The position numbers and the translations under genes were made by a program. Below are positions 21,170 to 32,321 of a stretch of DNA of 64,000 nt, piece by piece; positions within the stretch are counted from its first letter, which is position 1; every line of letters begins with the position of its first letter. The notes below the pieces were generated by a model. That model saw only the letters and a program-made list of their open reading frames with translations, was not told the origin of the DNA and did no database searches. Source of the stretch: Macrocystis pyrifera (Eukaryota > Sar > Phaeophyceae > Laminariales > Laminariaceae); the NCBI GenBank assembly GCA_031763025.1, contig JASSKH010000020.1, positions 6,698,667 through 6,762,666 on the forward strand, read 5' to 3'.

Positions 21170-23090
21170 AGCGGAACACTTTGCCAAGCTTCGAACGGCT
21201 CACCACCAAGTCCTGTTGCGAGTCATTGGCTTCCAGCGCCGACTTCGTACTGACCATGCCACCCTCTCGTACGCGAAGGCCCTCAAGATGACACGTTGCA
21301 AGAGCATCGAAACGACCATCCGCAAACGGCGTCTCTTCTTCGCGGGGGGGGTGGCACGGCAAAGCAAGGATCGATTACCCAGCCGGGTGATGTTCTGGAC
21401 GATTGCTGGTGGGGAGAACCCGAGACCTGGCGGACAGGTTAAGACTTGGCATAGATGCGTAGTCGAAGGAAGACCTTAGGGAGTTCCGAGCCACCGAAGG
21501 GTCAACGGAACTTGCTCCCTTGGTGTTTGGAGTTGAGACCGCACTGAGGCCCACTGCTGCAAAAAAGGCGGGAAGAAGTGGTACAGGGGGATCCTGGAAG
21601 CAGCCGAACGGTTCATGGTGAGGTGGCACGAGGCTGAGGCTGAGCTGAGCAGGCAACGCCGCGCATCCGCCGTGGGTGGTGTCCAAGGGAATGGGGGGAG
21701 GAGGGGGGCAACAAGAGGAGTAGCAGAAAACCCGACCAAGGGAATGCGGAGAGGGGGGGGAAGAGGAGTAGAAGGGAAACTGCAGCGGACGAAAGTAGGA
21801 AGGAGATGGCAGATAGGGTAGCCAGGTACCGGGCAGACTATAAAGTAGAGCATGCCTATACTACTCGTACCACCAACTGGTGCAGTTGGTTCGCACGCGG
21901 ACTTCCTTTGTCTTACTGTTTTTTTTGTTTACGGTTTTTTTATTTCATTTTATTGTCTTCTTTCCGGTGACCCTATGTGATTTTGATTTCTCTTCCTTTC
22001 TCCGATTGATAAGCCTTATTGAAGGAGTCGTGTGGCGTGGGTGGATGACGAGCCTGCTTTGCTTGTTTCGTACTGTCTGACGTCGAGGGGCCGAGCATAG
22101 GTGACGAACGCTGGACGATGGTGGCAGACAGGGTAGCAAGCTAGGGAATGCGGAGAGGGGGGGGAAGAGGAGTAGAAGGGAAACTGCAGTGGACGAAAGT
22201 AGGAAGGAGATGGCAGATAGGGTAGCCAGGTACCGGCCAGACTAAGAAGTAGAGCATGCCTATACTACTCGTACCACCAACTGGTGCAGCTGGTTCGAAC
22301 GCGGTCTTCCTTTGTCTTCCAGTTGTTTTTGTATATTTTTATTTCATTTTATTCTTCTTTGCGGTGACCCTATGTGATTTTGATTTCTCTTCCTTTCTCC
22401 GATTGATAAGCCTTATTGAAGGAGTCGTGTGGCGTGGGTGGATGACGAGCCTGCTTTGCTTGTTTCGTACTGTCTGACGTCGAGGGGCCGAGCATAGTTG
22501 ACGAACGCTGGACGATGGTGGCAGACAGGGTAGCAAGGTACCAGGCGGGCCATCAGGGAGACTCTGGCAGTGCTACTCGCACCATAAACTGCTGCCGCTA
22601 CCTGGAGCATGCCTTGTGCTTTGTTTCGTTTGCCTGTTTTTTTTCCCTTGGTTCATAGTCTTACTCTGTTGACGACTAGTAGTGTTTTTTCAAGCTCGTT
22701 CTTTTCACGTGTCCGCCACGTCCCCTACGGGGGGGTACGATGGTTTGTTGCTATTCTGAAGTATATCTGGTATACATATACCAGGTATATTTTTGTCTTC
22801 TTTTTTGTTTTTTTTTTCTCTTTCGAATTATCTTTGTTTTGTTTTTGTTGTTTCTCTTTGTTTCGTTTTTGTTTCTCTAGGTCATGGAATGGGTATGTCG
22901 TGCCTGTCGTACGCAGTATGATGACGTGGCATTGCATTGCATACGTGGCGACGTAGTATCTCTGTGGCGTAGCTTTGTGACCACATAACTTGTATCTCTC
23001 TAGGATTGTAGAATCGGCACGGACACTGGTTGTGCTGGATGTCGACGGATAGAAAGAACGGTTTAATGTGAAAAATGCAACAACAACAAT
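21170..23090 (+). mobile_element. 5'-truncated LINE copy (plus strand)
   Basis: Begins inside the C-terminal RT region (frame from 21171, [12 protein letters not shown]), continues through the 3' untranslated region and ends with the R segment and a degenerate (AAC)n tail. The coding part is short and carries at least one frameshift near 21470 relative to the copy at 24371-26379. About 400 bp of the 3' region is tandemly duplicated (21741-22143 and 22144-22540), which no other copy here shows. Confidence 0.85.
21741..22540 (+). repeat. ~400-bp tandem duplication inside the LINE
   Basis: The second unit starts at 22144 directly after GTAGCAAG. Units differ at only a few positions, so the duplication is recent relative to the divergence of the LINE copies. 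Confidence 0.8.
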
Positions 23091-23164
23091 AGCAATAGCC
23101 ACGCGAGTGATGACGCTTGATGCCACAGTACATACAAAAAAGAAACTCCGGTGTTGGCTGGGCA

Positions 23165-23266
23165 GTTTGTGACCACCTAACTTGTATCTCTCTAGGATTG
23201 AAGAATCGGCACTGACACTGGTTGTGGCGGATGTCGACGGGTAGAAAGAACGTTTTAATGGGAAGA

Positions 23267-23304
<38 letters not shown>
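23165..23304 (+). mobile_element. very short LINE copy, (AAC)n tail
   Basis: The R segment only, with a clean (AAC)n tail of about 13 repeats. It converges tail-to-tail on the next LINE. Confidence 0.75.
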
Positions 23305-23505
23305 GTGCGATAAATAATATATATACATCTTTAGATGTTTAGCTCGTTGGAGAATTTCAGTAATGGTATTGATATTGTTGTTGTTTTCTTCACATTAAAC
23401 CGTTCTTTCTACTCGTCGACATCCAGCACAACCAGTGTCCGTGCCGAATCTTCAAACCTAGAGAGATACAAGTTAGGTGGTCACAAAGCTACGCCACAGA
23501 GATAC

Positions 23506-26379
23506 TGTTGTTGTTGTTGTTGTTGTTTTTTCTTCACATTAAACGTTCTTTCTACGCGTCGACATCCAGCACAACCAGTGTCCGTGCCGATTCTTCAAAC
23601 CTAGAGAGATACAAGTTCTGTGGTCACAAAGCTACGCCACAGAGATACTACGTTGCCACGTATGTAATGCAATGCCATGTCATCATACTGCGTACGACAG
23701 GCACGACATACACATTCCATGACTTAGAAAACAAAAACGAAACAAAGAGAAAAAAACAAAAACAAAAACAAAGACAATTCGAAAGAGAAAAGAAACAAAA
23801 AAAAGAAACTAAAATATACCTGGTATATGTATATACTTCAGTATAGCAACAAACCATCGTACCCCCACGTAGGGGACGTGGCAGACACTTGAAAAGAACG
23901 AGCTGGAAAAAGAAAAAGAAAAAAGAAGAAAACACCACTAGTCGTCAACAGAGTAAGACTAAGAACCAAGGTAAAATAACAGTCAAACCAAACAAAGCAC
24001 AAGGCATGCTCCAGGTAGCGGCAGCAGTTTATGGTACGAGTAGCACAGCCAGGGTATCCCTGCTGGCCCGCCTGGTACCTTGCTACCCTGTCTGCCACCA
24101 TCGTCCAGCGTTCGTCAACTATGCCCGGCCCCTCGGCGTCAGACAGTACGAAACAAGCAGAGCACGCTCGTCATCCACCCACGCCACACGACTCCTTCAA
24201 TAAGGCTTATCAATCGGAGAAAGGAAGAAATGAAAATCACATAGGGTCACCGCAAAGAAGACAATAAAATGAAATAAAAATAAACAAAAACAACAGGAAG
24301 ACAAAGGAAGACCACGTTCGAACCAGCTGAACCAGTTGGTGGTACGAGTAGTATAGGCATATTCTACTTCTTAGTCTGCCCGGTACCTGGCTACCCTATC
24401 TGCCATCTCCTTCCTACTTTCGTCCACTGCAGTTTCCCTGCTACTCCTCTTCCCCCCCCTCTCCGCATTCCCTTGGTCGGGTTTTCTGTTACTCCTCTTG
24501 TTGCCCCTCCTCCCCCCATTCCCTTGGACACCACCCACGGCGGATGCGCGGCGCTGCCTGCTCAGCTCAGCCTCAGCCTCGTGCCACCTCACCATGAACC
24601 GTTCGGCTGCTTCCAGGATCCCCCGGTACCACTTCCCCGCCTTTTTTGCAGCAGTGGGCCACAGTGCGGTCTCAACTCCAAACACCAAGGGAGCAAGTTC
24701 CGTTGACCCTTCGGTGGCGCGGAACTCCCTAAGGTCTTCGACTACGCATCTATGCCAAGTCTTAACCTGTCCGCCAGGTCTCGGGTTCTCCCCACCAGCA
24801 ATCGTCCCGAACATCACCCGGCTAGGTAATCGATCCTTGCTTTGCCGTGCCACCCCCCCCGCAAAGAAGAGACGCCGTTTGCGGATGGTCGTTTCGATGC
24901 TCTCGCAACGTGTCATCTTGAGGGCCTTCGCGTACGAGAGGGTGGCATGGTCAGTACGAAGTCGGCGTTGGAAGCCAATGGCTCGCAACAGGACTTGGTG
25001 GTGAGCCGTTCGAAGCTTGGCAAAGTGTTCCGCTCTGAGGGTCCACGTCACACACCCGTAGAGCAGGGTCTCAATCACCTCGGCCTTCAGCATTCGGACT
25101 TTCAGGCTAAGGGGGGCGGTCGTCCTATCATACAGCTCCGGGCCGAACCGTTTGAGGCATGCTCGCATGAGACGGATCCGTCGGTCGATTTCGAGCGAGA
25201 GGTCAGCATTTTCGTGGATAACGCCGCCTAGGTACAAAAACTGGGCCGTCTGCTTATACCTCTGGCCTGCTGCTTCGATAACGAGCGGTGGTGCGAGGGT
25301 TTTCTGGTCTGGCGTTTGTAGAAGCATAGTCTCTGTCTTCTTTTCCGACACCGTAAGGCCTGCTGCTTCGAAGACAGTCACGATGACTGTCATCATTTTC
25401 GCGAGCCCTTCAGCCGACTTCGAGACAATCCCTGCGTCATCGGCGTACAACATGCCCCATACAGCCCTTCGCACGTACGTCAACGGCTCCTGCTCCTCCG
25501 TCCCGGCTACTCCAGCATCACTAAGTTGGACCAAATCCCTTACGATTGCTTCGTCATGGCTAAAGCGTACTAGTACGACGTGCAACGCAGCAGCGAAAAA
25601 TACGTTGAACAGTAACGGTGACAGCACACAGCCTTGCCGCAGCCCCTGCGTGACAGCAAACCATTCCGAGTGCTCGCCGTCATCCGTACGCACGCGAGCC
25701 CGCATGCCATCGTGGAAATTACGGATAATTCTCAGCATCTTGGTTGGTACGCCAAAACGTGTGAGTACTTCCCATAACAGCTCTCGGTCGACAGAGTCGT
25801 ACGCTTTCTGAAGATCGATGAAGCACAAGTACAGGGGGATTTTCCTCTGTCTTCCAAGCTCTTGCAACCGGCGCACGACGAACAACATATCAATCGTTGA
25901 TCGTGCGGGGCGGAAGCCGCACTGTTCCTCCGGGAGTAATTCCTCGGTCTCGCAGTAGTCGCTGAGGCGCGACGCGACGATTTTCAACAAGACTTTGCCT
26001 GCGTGGGCAACCAGCGAAATCCCTCTGTAGTTGTTGCAATCAGTTCGGTCCTTCTTTTTGTGAAGGACCTTGATGATCGCGTCTTTCCATTGCTGGGGGA
26101 CTTCTCCTGTTACCCAAACATTGACAAGGATGTTGTGAAAGCACTGGGCGAATGCGGGGTGGTCGATTTTCAGGAGTTCGGCCGGGAGACCATCTGGCCC
26201 GACAGCTTTCCAGTTTGACATCCCCTTAAGTGCTTCCGTCATCTCGTCCATGGATGGTTCATCTCCGAGCGACAGTTTAAGCGGTCGTGGTGGCAAGAGG
26301 TCGATGATCGTGGAGTCGAGTTTAAGCGATTTCGTGTTCAAAAGTTTGTGGTAAAACCTCCCCCACCGTTCACGAATTC
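23506..26379 (-). mobile_element. nested LINE copy with open RT frame
   Basis: A 2.9-kb inner copy on the minus strand: 5' truncation at 26379 inside ORF2, an open RT frame, a ~0.7-kb 3' region with A/C-rich stretches, the R segment, and a (GTT)n tail as read on the plus strand (23506-23526). The endonuclease domain is absent. Microsatellite-type tails rather than poly-A are known in RTE-like and some other LINE clades; the clade here is inference. Confidence 0.85.
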
Positions 26380-26398
26380 TACGTTGCCACGTATGCAA
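24371..26398 (-). CDS. LINE reverse transcriptase (ORF2, 5'-truncated, open)
   Basis: Enzyme of target-primed reverse transcription in a non-LTR retrotransposon. The 675-codon frame has the RT blocks in order: [16 protein letters not shown] (residues 62-77), [13 protein letters not shown] (123-135), [11 protein letters not shown] (160-170), [13 protein letters not shown] with the first catalytic Asp (193-205), [15 protein letters not shown] (251-265) and the YADDAG catalytic motif (318-323). FLYLGG-type thumb sequence follows. A long C-terminal region includes [15 protein letters not shown] and a His/Cys-poor basic end. The first Met and about six codons come from the flanking LINE, so the true ORF start is missing and the endonuclease domain is lost. 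All RT motifs look intact, but without its own 5' part the copy should not be mobile. RT sequences of this type are common in stramenopile genomes. Confidence 0.9.
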   Translation of the reverse strand: MHTWQRRIRERWGRFYHKLLNTKSLKLDSTIIDLLPPRPLKLSLGDEPSMDEMTEALKGMSNWKAVGPDGLPAELLKIDHPAFAQCFHNILVNVWVTGEVPQQWKDAIIKVLHKKKDRTDCNNYRGISLVAHAGKVLLKIVASRLSDYCETEELLPEEQCGFRPARSTIDMLFVVRRLQELGRQRKIPLYLCFIDLQKAYDSVDRELLWEVLTRFGVPTKMLRIIRNFHDGMRARVRTDDGEHSEWFAVTQGLRQGCVLSPLLFNVFFAAALHVVLVRFSHDEAIVRDLVQLSDAGVAGTEEQEPLTYVRRAVWGMLYADDAGIVSKSAEGLAKMMTVIVTVFEAAGLTVSEKKTETMLLQTPDQKTLAPPLVIEAAGQRYKQTAQFLYLGGVIHENADLSLEIDRRIRLMRACLKRFGPELYDRTTAPLSLKVRMLKAEVIETLLYGCVTWTLRAEHFAKLRTAHHQVLLRAIGFQRRLRTDHATLSYAKALKMTRCESIETTIRKRRLFFAGGVARQSKDRLPSRVMFGTIAGGENPRPGGQVKTWHRCVVEDLREFRATEGSTELAPLVFGVETALWPTAAKKAGKWYRGILEAAERFMVRWHEAEAELSRQRRASAVGGVQGNGGRRGNKRSNRKPDQGNAERGGKRSSRETAVDESRKEMADRVARYRAD

Positions 26399-27509
26399 TG
26401 CAATGCCATGTCATCATACTGCGTACGACAGGCACGACATACACATTCCGTTACCTAGAGAAACAAAAACGAAACAAAGAAAAAAACAAAAACAAAAACA
26501 AACACAAAGACAATTCGAAAGAGAAAAGAAACAAATAAATGAAACAAAAATATACCTGGTATATGTATATATACTTCAGTATAGCAACAAACCATCGTAC
26601 CCCCCCCCGTAGGGGACGTGGCAGACACTTGAAAAGAACGAGCTGGAAAAAAAAAAGACACCACGGCAGACACTTGAAAAAAACACCACTAGTCAACAGA
26701 GTAAGACTAAGAACCAAGGGAAAAATAACAGGCAAACCAAACAAAGCACAAGGCATGCTCCAGGTAGCGGCAGCAGTTTATGGTACGAGTAGCACAGCCA
26801 GGGGGTCCCTGCTGGCCCGCCTGGTACCTTGCTACCCTGTCTACCACCATCGTCCAGCGTTCGTCAACTATGCCCGGCCCCTCGGCGTCAGACAGTACGA
26901 AACAAGCAAAGCAGGCTCGTCATCCACCCACGCCACACGACTCCTTCAATAAGGCTTATCAATCGGAGAAAGGAAGAGAAATCAAAATCACACAGGGTCA
27001 CCGCAAAGAAGACAATAACATGAAGTAAAAATAAACAAAAACAACTGGAAGACAAAGGAAGACAACGTTCGAACCAGCTGCACCAGTTGGTGGTACGAGT
27101 AGTATAGGCATGTTCTACTTCTTAGTCTGCCCGGTACCTGGCTACCCTATCTGCCATCTCCTTCCTACTTTCGTCCACAGCAGTTTCCCTGCTACTCCTC
27201 TTCCCCCCGCTCTCCGCATTCCCTTGGTCGTGTTTTCTGCTACTCCTCTTGTTGCCCCTCCTCCCCCCATTCCCTTGGACGCCACCCACGGCGGATGCGC
27301 GGCGCTGCCTGCTCAGCTCAGCCTCAGCCTCGTGCCACCTCACCATGAACCGTTCGGTTGCTTCCAGGATCCCCCGGTACCAGTTCCCCGCCTTTTTGCA
27401 TCAGTGGGCCCAGTGCGGTCTCAACTCCAAACACCAAGGGAGCAAGTTCCGTTGACCCTTCGGTGGCGCGGAGGCGCGGAACTCCCTAAGGTCTTCGACT
27501 ACGCATCTA

Positions 27510-27777
27510 ATGGTACGCGAAAATAATTCTGTGACGACAACAGCATCACACCGAGATGTCGGAGGAATGAACATCACGCATGTGACACGCAACGACACGC
27601 ACGACCGAAATTCATATAGAATACTCGACTGTGGTGAGCCAAGGTGAGCAGAGATGACTGGAAGTCAGACTGGAGGCAAGACACTACTCGCCTGCGCTGA
27701 GCGGCGGATGACTGGAAGTATGACTGGAAAAAGAAATAGTCGCCTGCGGTGAGCCGCAACATAATCATATTAATACA
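27510..27777. other. unassigned; minisatellite remnant
   Basis: Contains a piece of the ~105-bp unit seen at 20.6 kb (CATCACGCATGTG...CACGCACGACCG) and a short GACTGGAA(G/A)-type direct repeat. Confidence 0.35.
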
Positions 27778-27847
27778 TACAAGGCTTTCCTTTGGAGTGG
27801 GTCTTCCGTCGTTTCGTGTACGTATAACTGCCATTAATTGGCGACAT

Positions 27848-28916
27848 GTTGTTGTTGTTGTTTTCTTCACATTAAACCGTTCTTTCTACGCGTCGACATC
27901 CAGCACAACCAGTGTTCATGCCGACTCTTCAAACCTAGACAGATACAAGTTAGGTGGTCACAAAGCTACGCCACAGAGATACTACGTTGCCAAGTATGTA
28001 ATGCAATGCCATGTCATCATACTGCGTACGACAGGCACGACATACACGTTCCATGACCTAGAGAAACAAAACGAAACAAAGAAAAAAAACAAAAACAAAG
28101 ACAAAGACAAATCGAAAGAGAAAAGAAACAAAAAAAGAAACTAAAATATACCTGGTATATGTATATACTTCAGTATAGCAACAAACCATCGTACCCCCAC
28201 GTAGGGGACGTGGCAGACACTTGAAAAAAACGAGCTGGAAAAAAAAAGAAAAAAAAAAAAAGAAGAAAACACCACTAGTCGTCAACAGAGTAAGACTAAG
28301 AACCAAGGGAAAAATAACAGTCAAACCAAACAAAGCACGAGACATGCTCCAGGTAGCGGCAGCAGTTTATGGTACGAGTAGCACAGCCAGGGGGTCCCTG
28401 CTGGCCCGCCTGGTACCTTGCTACCCTGTCTACCACCATCGTCCAGCGTTCGTCAACTATGCCCGGCCCCTCGGCGTCAGACAGTACGAAACAAGCAGAG
28501 CAGGCTCGTCATCCACCCACGCCACACGACTCCTTCAATAAGGCTTATCAATCGGAGAAAGGAAGAGAAATCAAAATCACATAGGGTCACCGCAAAGAAG
28601 ACAATAAAATGAAATAAAAATAAACAAAAACAACTGGAAGACAAAGGAAGACCACGTTCGAACCAGCTGCACCAGTTGGTGGTACGAGTAGTATAGGCAT
28701 GTTCTACTTCTTAGTCTGCCCGGTACCTGGCTACCCTATCTGCCATCTCCTTCCTACTTTCGTCCACTGCAGTTTCCCTGCTACTCCTCTTCCCCCCCCT
28801 CTCCGCATTCCCTTGGTCGTGTTTTCTGCTACTCCTCTTGTTGCCCCTCCTCCCCCCATTCCCTTGGACACCACCCACGCCGGATGCGCGGCGCTGCCTG
28901 CTCAGCTCAGCCTCAG
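27848..28916 (-). mobile_element. 5'-truncated LINE inserted in the TIR
   Basis: Tail (GTT)n as read on plus at 27848-27863, R segment, 3' region and the very C-terminal RT codons, truncated at 28916. ACAT (perhaps GACAT) lies on both sides (27844-27847 and 28917-28920). Removing the LINE and one ACAT restores the TIR sequence seen intact at the other end of the host element. Confidence 0.85.
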
Positions 28917-29112
28917 ACATACCCCGAAGCCAACCAAACTAAATGTATTAGTGTAAGAAACGGTGAAGGATGTAGTAATCGCGTTTATTTATTACTGTAA
29001 TGTGAAACGTAAGATCGGGTGACGCAAGAGTAAGAATGACATTCGTCTAATAATAAGAATAACATATTTCATCAGTGTGGGGAGACAGTGCAGTAATGCT
29101 TGCATGTGGATG

Positions 29113-30152
29113 ATATAGATACAACTATAATTACGATTTTTGAGGTCGTTGTCACTTGCTAGCTCTTCGCAAACAGCCCTTCTTCTTTGCAGCCGAACAG
29201 CCAAACAACCTTTCTTCCCTTTTTTTTTATTTTTTTTTTTAGAACAGAAGTAGCAAAAACAGCAGCAGCGAGAACAGCAACATTATTCACACTTAGAACC
29301 AAACTACTAAAACAACAAAAGTAACAAAGACAGCAGTAGCAAAAACAGCAGCAGCTCATCTCCGAAAGAATTATTCACACTTAGAACCAAATCAACAACA
29401 TTCAACCAATCTATAAATATTTGTGAAATGCAAAGGTTTCAACATGTTGCAACATCATATCAATGTCCCTTGTTCGGGTTATATAGTATCAGTGCGCAGA
29501 ATGATTAGTTAAAATTGTCCTGTTGACCCGGGCAGCATCCAGGGGAGCCGCTGGCCTATATCTTTGACAAGGAATCACATATAGAATACGCGCGTTCGGT
29601 TTATCACAATAATTGTAAAATTAGGTAAAAATGGAATATAGACGAGGCGTATTACGCAGCTTCCAAAGTTGAGTATCAACCATTTAATCAGTCGAACTCA
29701 CAGCTGACGTATTTCAAAATTTATAAAAAAAAAGAATAAAAAAAAAGGAACTAAGAAAGCACGTCAGCTATGAGTTCAACCGATCGGCAGATCGGTCGAT
29801 ACTCAACTTTGCAAGCTGCGTGAACCGCGCGCGTTTTCCACCCTCGCGCAGCGACTGACTACTGGCCAGAGATTCCCCTGGATGCCACCAGGGTCGACGA
29901 GACGATAATACTTACAGCTGGTTCGATTTCCAATTGATTTCGGCCAGTACCATTTCGCGCACTGAAACAGCAGATCGACACGTGAGGGCCGGGGTACACA
30001 AGACAGTCGAAAGTTGGTTTACAGCAGTTCTTTGAAACAGCCGAACAGCCAAACAACCTTTCTTCTTTCTTCTTCCGCAAACTGCCAACCAATAGACAGC
30101 TCTTCGCACGGCGCCTAAAAGAGGAGTCTCGCCTTCGACGAACGGCATAGAT
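29113..30152. other. inner flank of the TIR element, with an extra segment
   Basis: The first ~100 bp (CACTTGCTAGCTCTTCGC...) matches the outer end of the inverted copy at 36.9 kb. The segment 29217-30036 is absent from that copy. It is bounded by a ~25-base direct repeat (CAGCCGAACAGCCAAACAAC...) and contains the foldback at 29522-29898 and AGCAGCA/AACAACA-rich DNA. Confidence 0.5.
29522..29898. mobile_element. foldback repeat with long arms
   Basis: The outer arms GTTGACCC(G/T)GG.GGCATCCAGGGGA (29522-29556 and, inverted, 29860-29898) and inner arms GTAATACGC/GCTGCGT... (29647-29710 and 29762-29822) make the whole unit a hairpin of ~375 bp. Related arms occur at 15673-15851 and 18186-18329. 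Confidence 0.65.
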
Positions 30153-30515
30153 AGGTGCAGCTGTCGGCGGCCAAGATGCTGCGGTCGGTGGCGAACCTGC
30201 TGGTGCTGCAACCCCCGCCTCTCCCTTCTCCACGCCCCCTAATCTCACCTCCCCCTCGTCGAGAGGCGCGTGGTCCTCGCCCTCTGGCAAGAGAGCGGCA
30301 ATGACAAAGACCGACCTGGTGCCGGCTGTTGTTTGCGACCAGTGCACGGACCAGCACTTGGTCAAGAACTCCGGCAAAAACGAGGCCTTCGCCACCTGCA
30401 AGGATCTCACGTGCGTGGTGGCGAGATCATCCTGACAGGGCAACCGACTGCGAGTTCTGTGCACGCCCGACCAAGGAAGGGACTGTCTCGTACTCCCTCG
30501 AGACTGCCGACAGTG
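30153..30515 (+). CDS. cysteine-cluster exon of the TIR element's gene
   Basis: The frame runs from about 30153 (Ala/Gly/Pro/Ser-rich, GEPAGAATPASPFSTPP) through MTKTDLVPAVVCDQCTDQHL to FATCKDLTC, then shifts frame within GTGGTGG. It continues as DCEFCARPTKEG...SLETADS to a splice donor (G/GTGAGTG at 30516). The pattern CxxC...C....C...CxxC suggests zinc binding. The related inverted copy at 36.1-36.6 kb reads C-D-GGGIILYWATNCEFC without the shift, so this copy has lost one base there. The function is unknown; its place ahead of an OTU-like part suggests a multi-domain protein. Confidence 0.45.
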
Positions 30516-32321
30516 GTGAGTGTCTATGTCTATTGTGCATACTGTATGTTGCCAGTACGTTTTATCGGGGTTTTCAATTGCCTTTTTGCATACAAACCTA
30601 CGTCAAAGCGTTTATTTTTTTTTCTTCTCATCCATGCTCGTTCTTTCCCCTTCGTGCGTTGGGTCGGCTCCTCTTACACACATAGTGCACGCGAACGCGC
30701 ACATGCACAACTGTTTGCGGGACGTGAAGCACACGATTTCTGTGTGTACATGTTTTGGTGACCCCACGTACTCATTTTGCTCGTTTTCGGCTGCCGCTGC
30801 TGCTGCTGCTGCTGTCAGCGCCACTCCATGAGTGCTGCTGCTGCTGTGCACCTGCTTCTCCTGTGCACTCGCTGCTGCTGTAGTGCTGCTACGTTGTTGC
30901 CGTGCTGTGCACCTGCTGCTGCTGTATGTAGTGCTGCTGCGTTGTTGCCGTGCATCATGCTGGAAGCGTACATATTTTCGGATCGTCAATTCCGTAGGTT
31001 TTGCGATGGCGGCATACCTGGGTACATGCTTTTTTTCTTCCTTATTTTCATATCGTTGCTATGCTGCTGCTGCTGCTGCCAACGCTGCCAACGCTGCGGC
31101 GATTCGTTGCAGCTTCTGCTGCTGATAATGCTGTAGCTGCTGCAGCTGCTGCTGCTGCTAATGCTGCCGCAATATCCACTGAATGTTCGTATGTACTCGG
31201 ATTACTGTTTTTCTTGGTAGTTTTTGTACCCAAATGGTTCCTTTTGATACGTGAAAAAATATTCTTGTCGCTTTGCTCCTGCATTTTGCGTACGTACTGC
31301 AATTTCTCGTTTTTGGCTTGGTTATTTTCATATATATCGTTGCTATGCTGCTGCTGTGGTGCTGCTGTGTTGTTGCCGTACATCATGCTGCACTTGTGTT
31401 TGTACATATTTCGGTATCGTCAATGAAATTCCGTAGGTTTTGCGATTGCGGCATGCCAGGGTACATACTTTTTTTCTTCCTTATTTTCATGTGGTTGCTC
31501 TGCTGCTGCCGCTGCCAACGCGGATTATTGTTTTTATTGGCCGTTTTTGTACCCAAATGGTTTTTTTGATACGTAAAAAAAATACTTTGGTCGTTTTGCT
31601 CCTGCATTTTGCGTACGTACTACTTTTTCTCGTATTTCGTATTGTTGCTATGCTGCTGCTGCGTTGTTGCCGTACAGCATGCGGAGGTGGGTCTATAGTG
31701 AGGTACCAAAAGTACTTTTCGGACGGCCTCGGGGTACATACTTTTTTTCTTCCTTCTTTTCATATCGTTGCTATGCTGCTGCTGCCAACGCTGTGGCGAT
31801 CCGTTGCTTCTTCTTGTGCTGCTGCTGCTGCTGCTGCTCTTCTTTTAGTGCTGTGCCGCAATATTCACTGAATGTTTGTATGTACTCGGATAAATGTGTT
31901 TCCTGGTCGTTTTGTGGCGCTGCTGCGTTGTTGCCGTACATCATGCTGGACATGATTTGTGTGTCTATTACACTTAAACTTGTGCGTGTGTACATATTTC
32001 TGTATCGTCAATGATTTTTTTTGTGGTGCTGCTGCGTTGTTGCCGTACATCATGCTGGACGTGATTTGTGTGTGTACTGTACTACACTTGTGTGTGTACA
32101 TATTTCTGTATCGTCAATCAAATTACGTACTTGCTGCTTCTGCTGCTGCTGCTGCTGCTGCCGTCGTATAGCAAGTGATCACGTACTGCTGTTGTGCCGC
32201 TGTAGAGTAGTACAAATAATAAACTCTGCCCCCCCCCCCCCCCCCTTCCCCCTCCCCCGCCATTCCCTGCACGCCACTCCCGCCCCGCGCACCCTATATG
32301 TTTACTTCGACCAGGTCCGTG
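30516..32321 (+). other. probable intron expanded by CTG-rich tandem repeats
   Basis: Starts with a GTGAGT donor and ends near CGACCAG at 32321. Inside are many (CTG)n runs. Larger units recur: CCGTAGGTTTTGCGAT(G/T)GC...CATGC at about 30991 and 31431, CTCCTGCATTTTGCGTACGT twice, and GCGTTGTTGCCGTACATCAT several times with ~110-bp spacing at 31915-32110. It creates many false Cys/Ala/Leu frames on both strands. Confidence 0.55.

Larger units (their letters stand above)
23374..27509 (-). mobile_element. 5'-truncated LINE interrupted by another LINE
   Basis: The outer element consists of 23374-23505 (tail and R segment, ending GAGATAC) and 26380-27509 (from TACGTTGCC through the 3' region into the RT C-terminus). 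Uninterrupted copies read GAGATACTACGTTGCC at this point, so the two pieces fit together exactly around the inner copy at 23506-26379. Little or no target duplication is visible. Its own 5' end is cut off at about 27509. Confidence 0.75.

Noticed and set aside
24498-25811. Plus-strand frames of 168-219 codons
   Set aside because: They are shadows opposite the minus-strand reverse transcriptase, which carries the conserved motifs.
30612-32170. Cys-, Ala- or Leu-rich frames on both strands
   Set aside because: They are translations of (CTG)n/(CAG)n runs and shift frame freely. No codon structure beyond the repeat.
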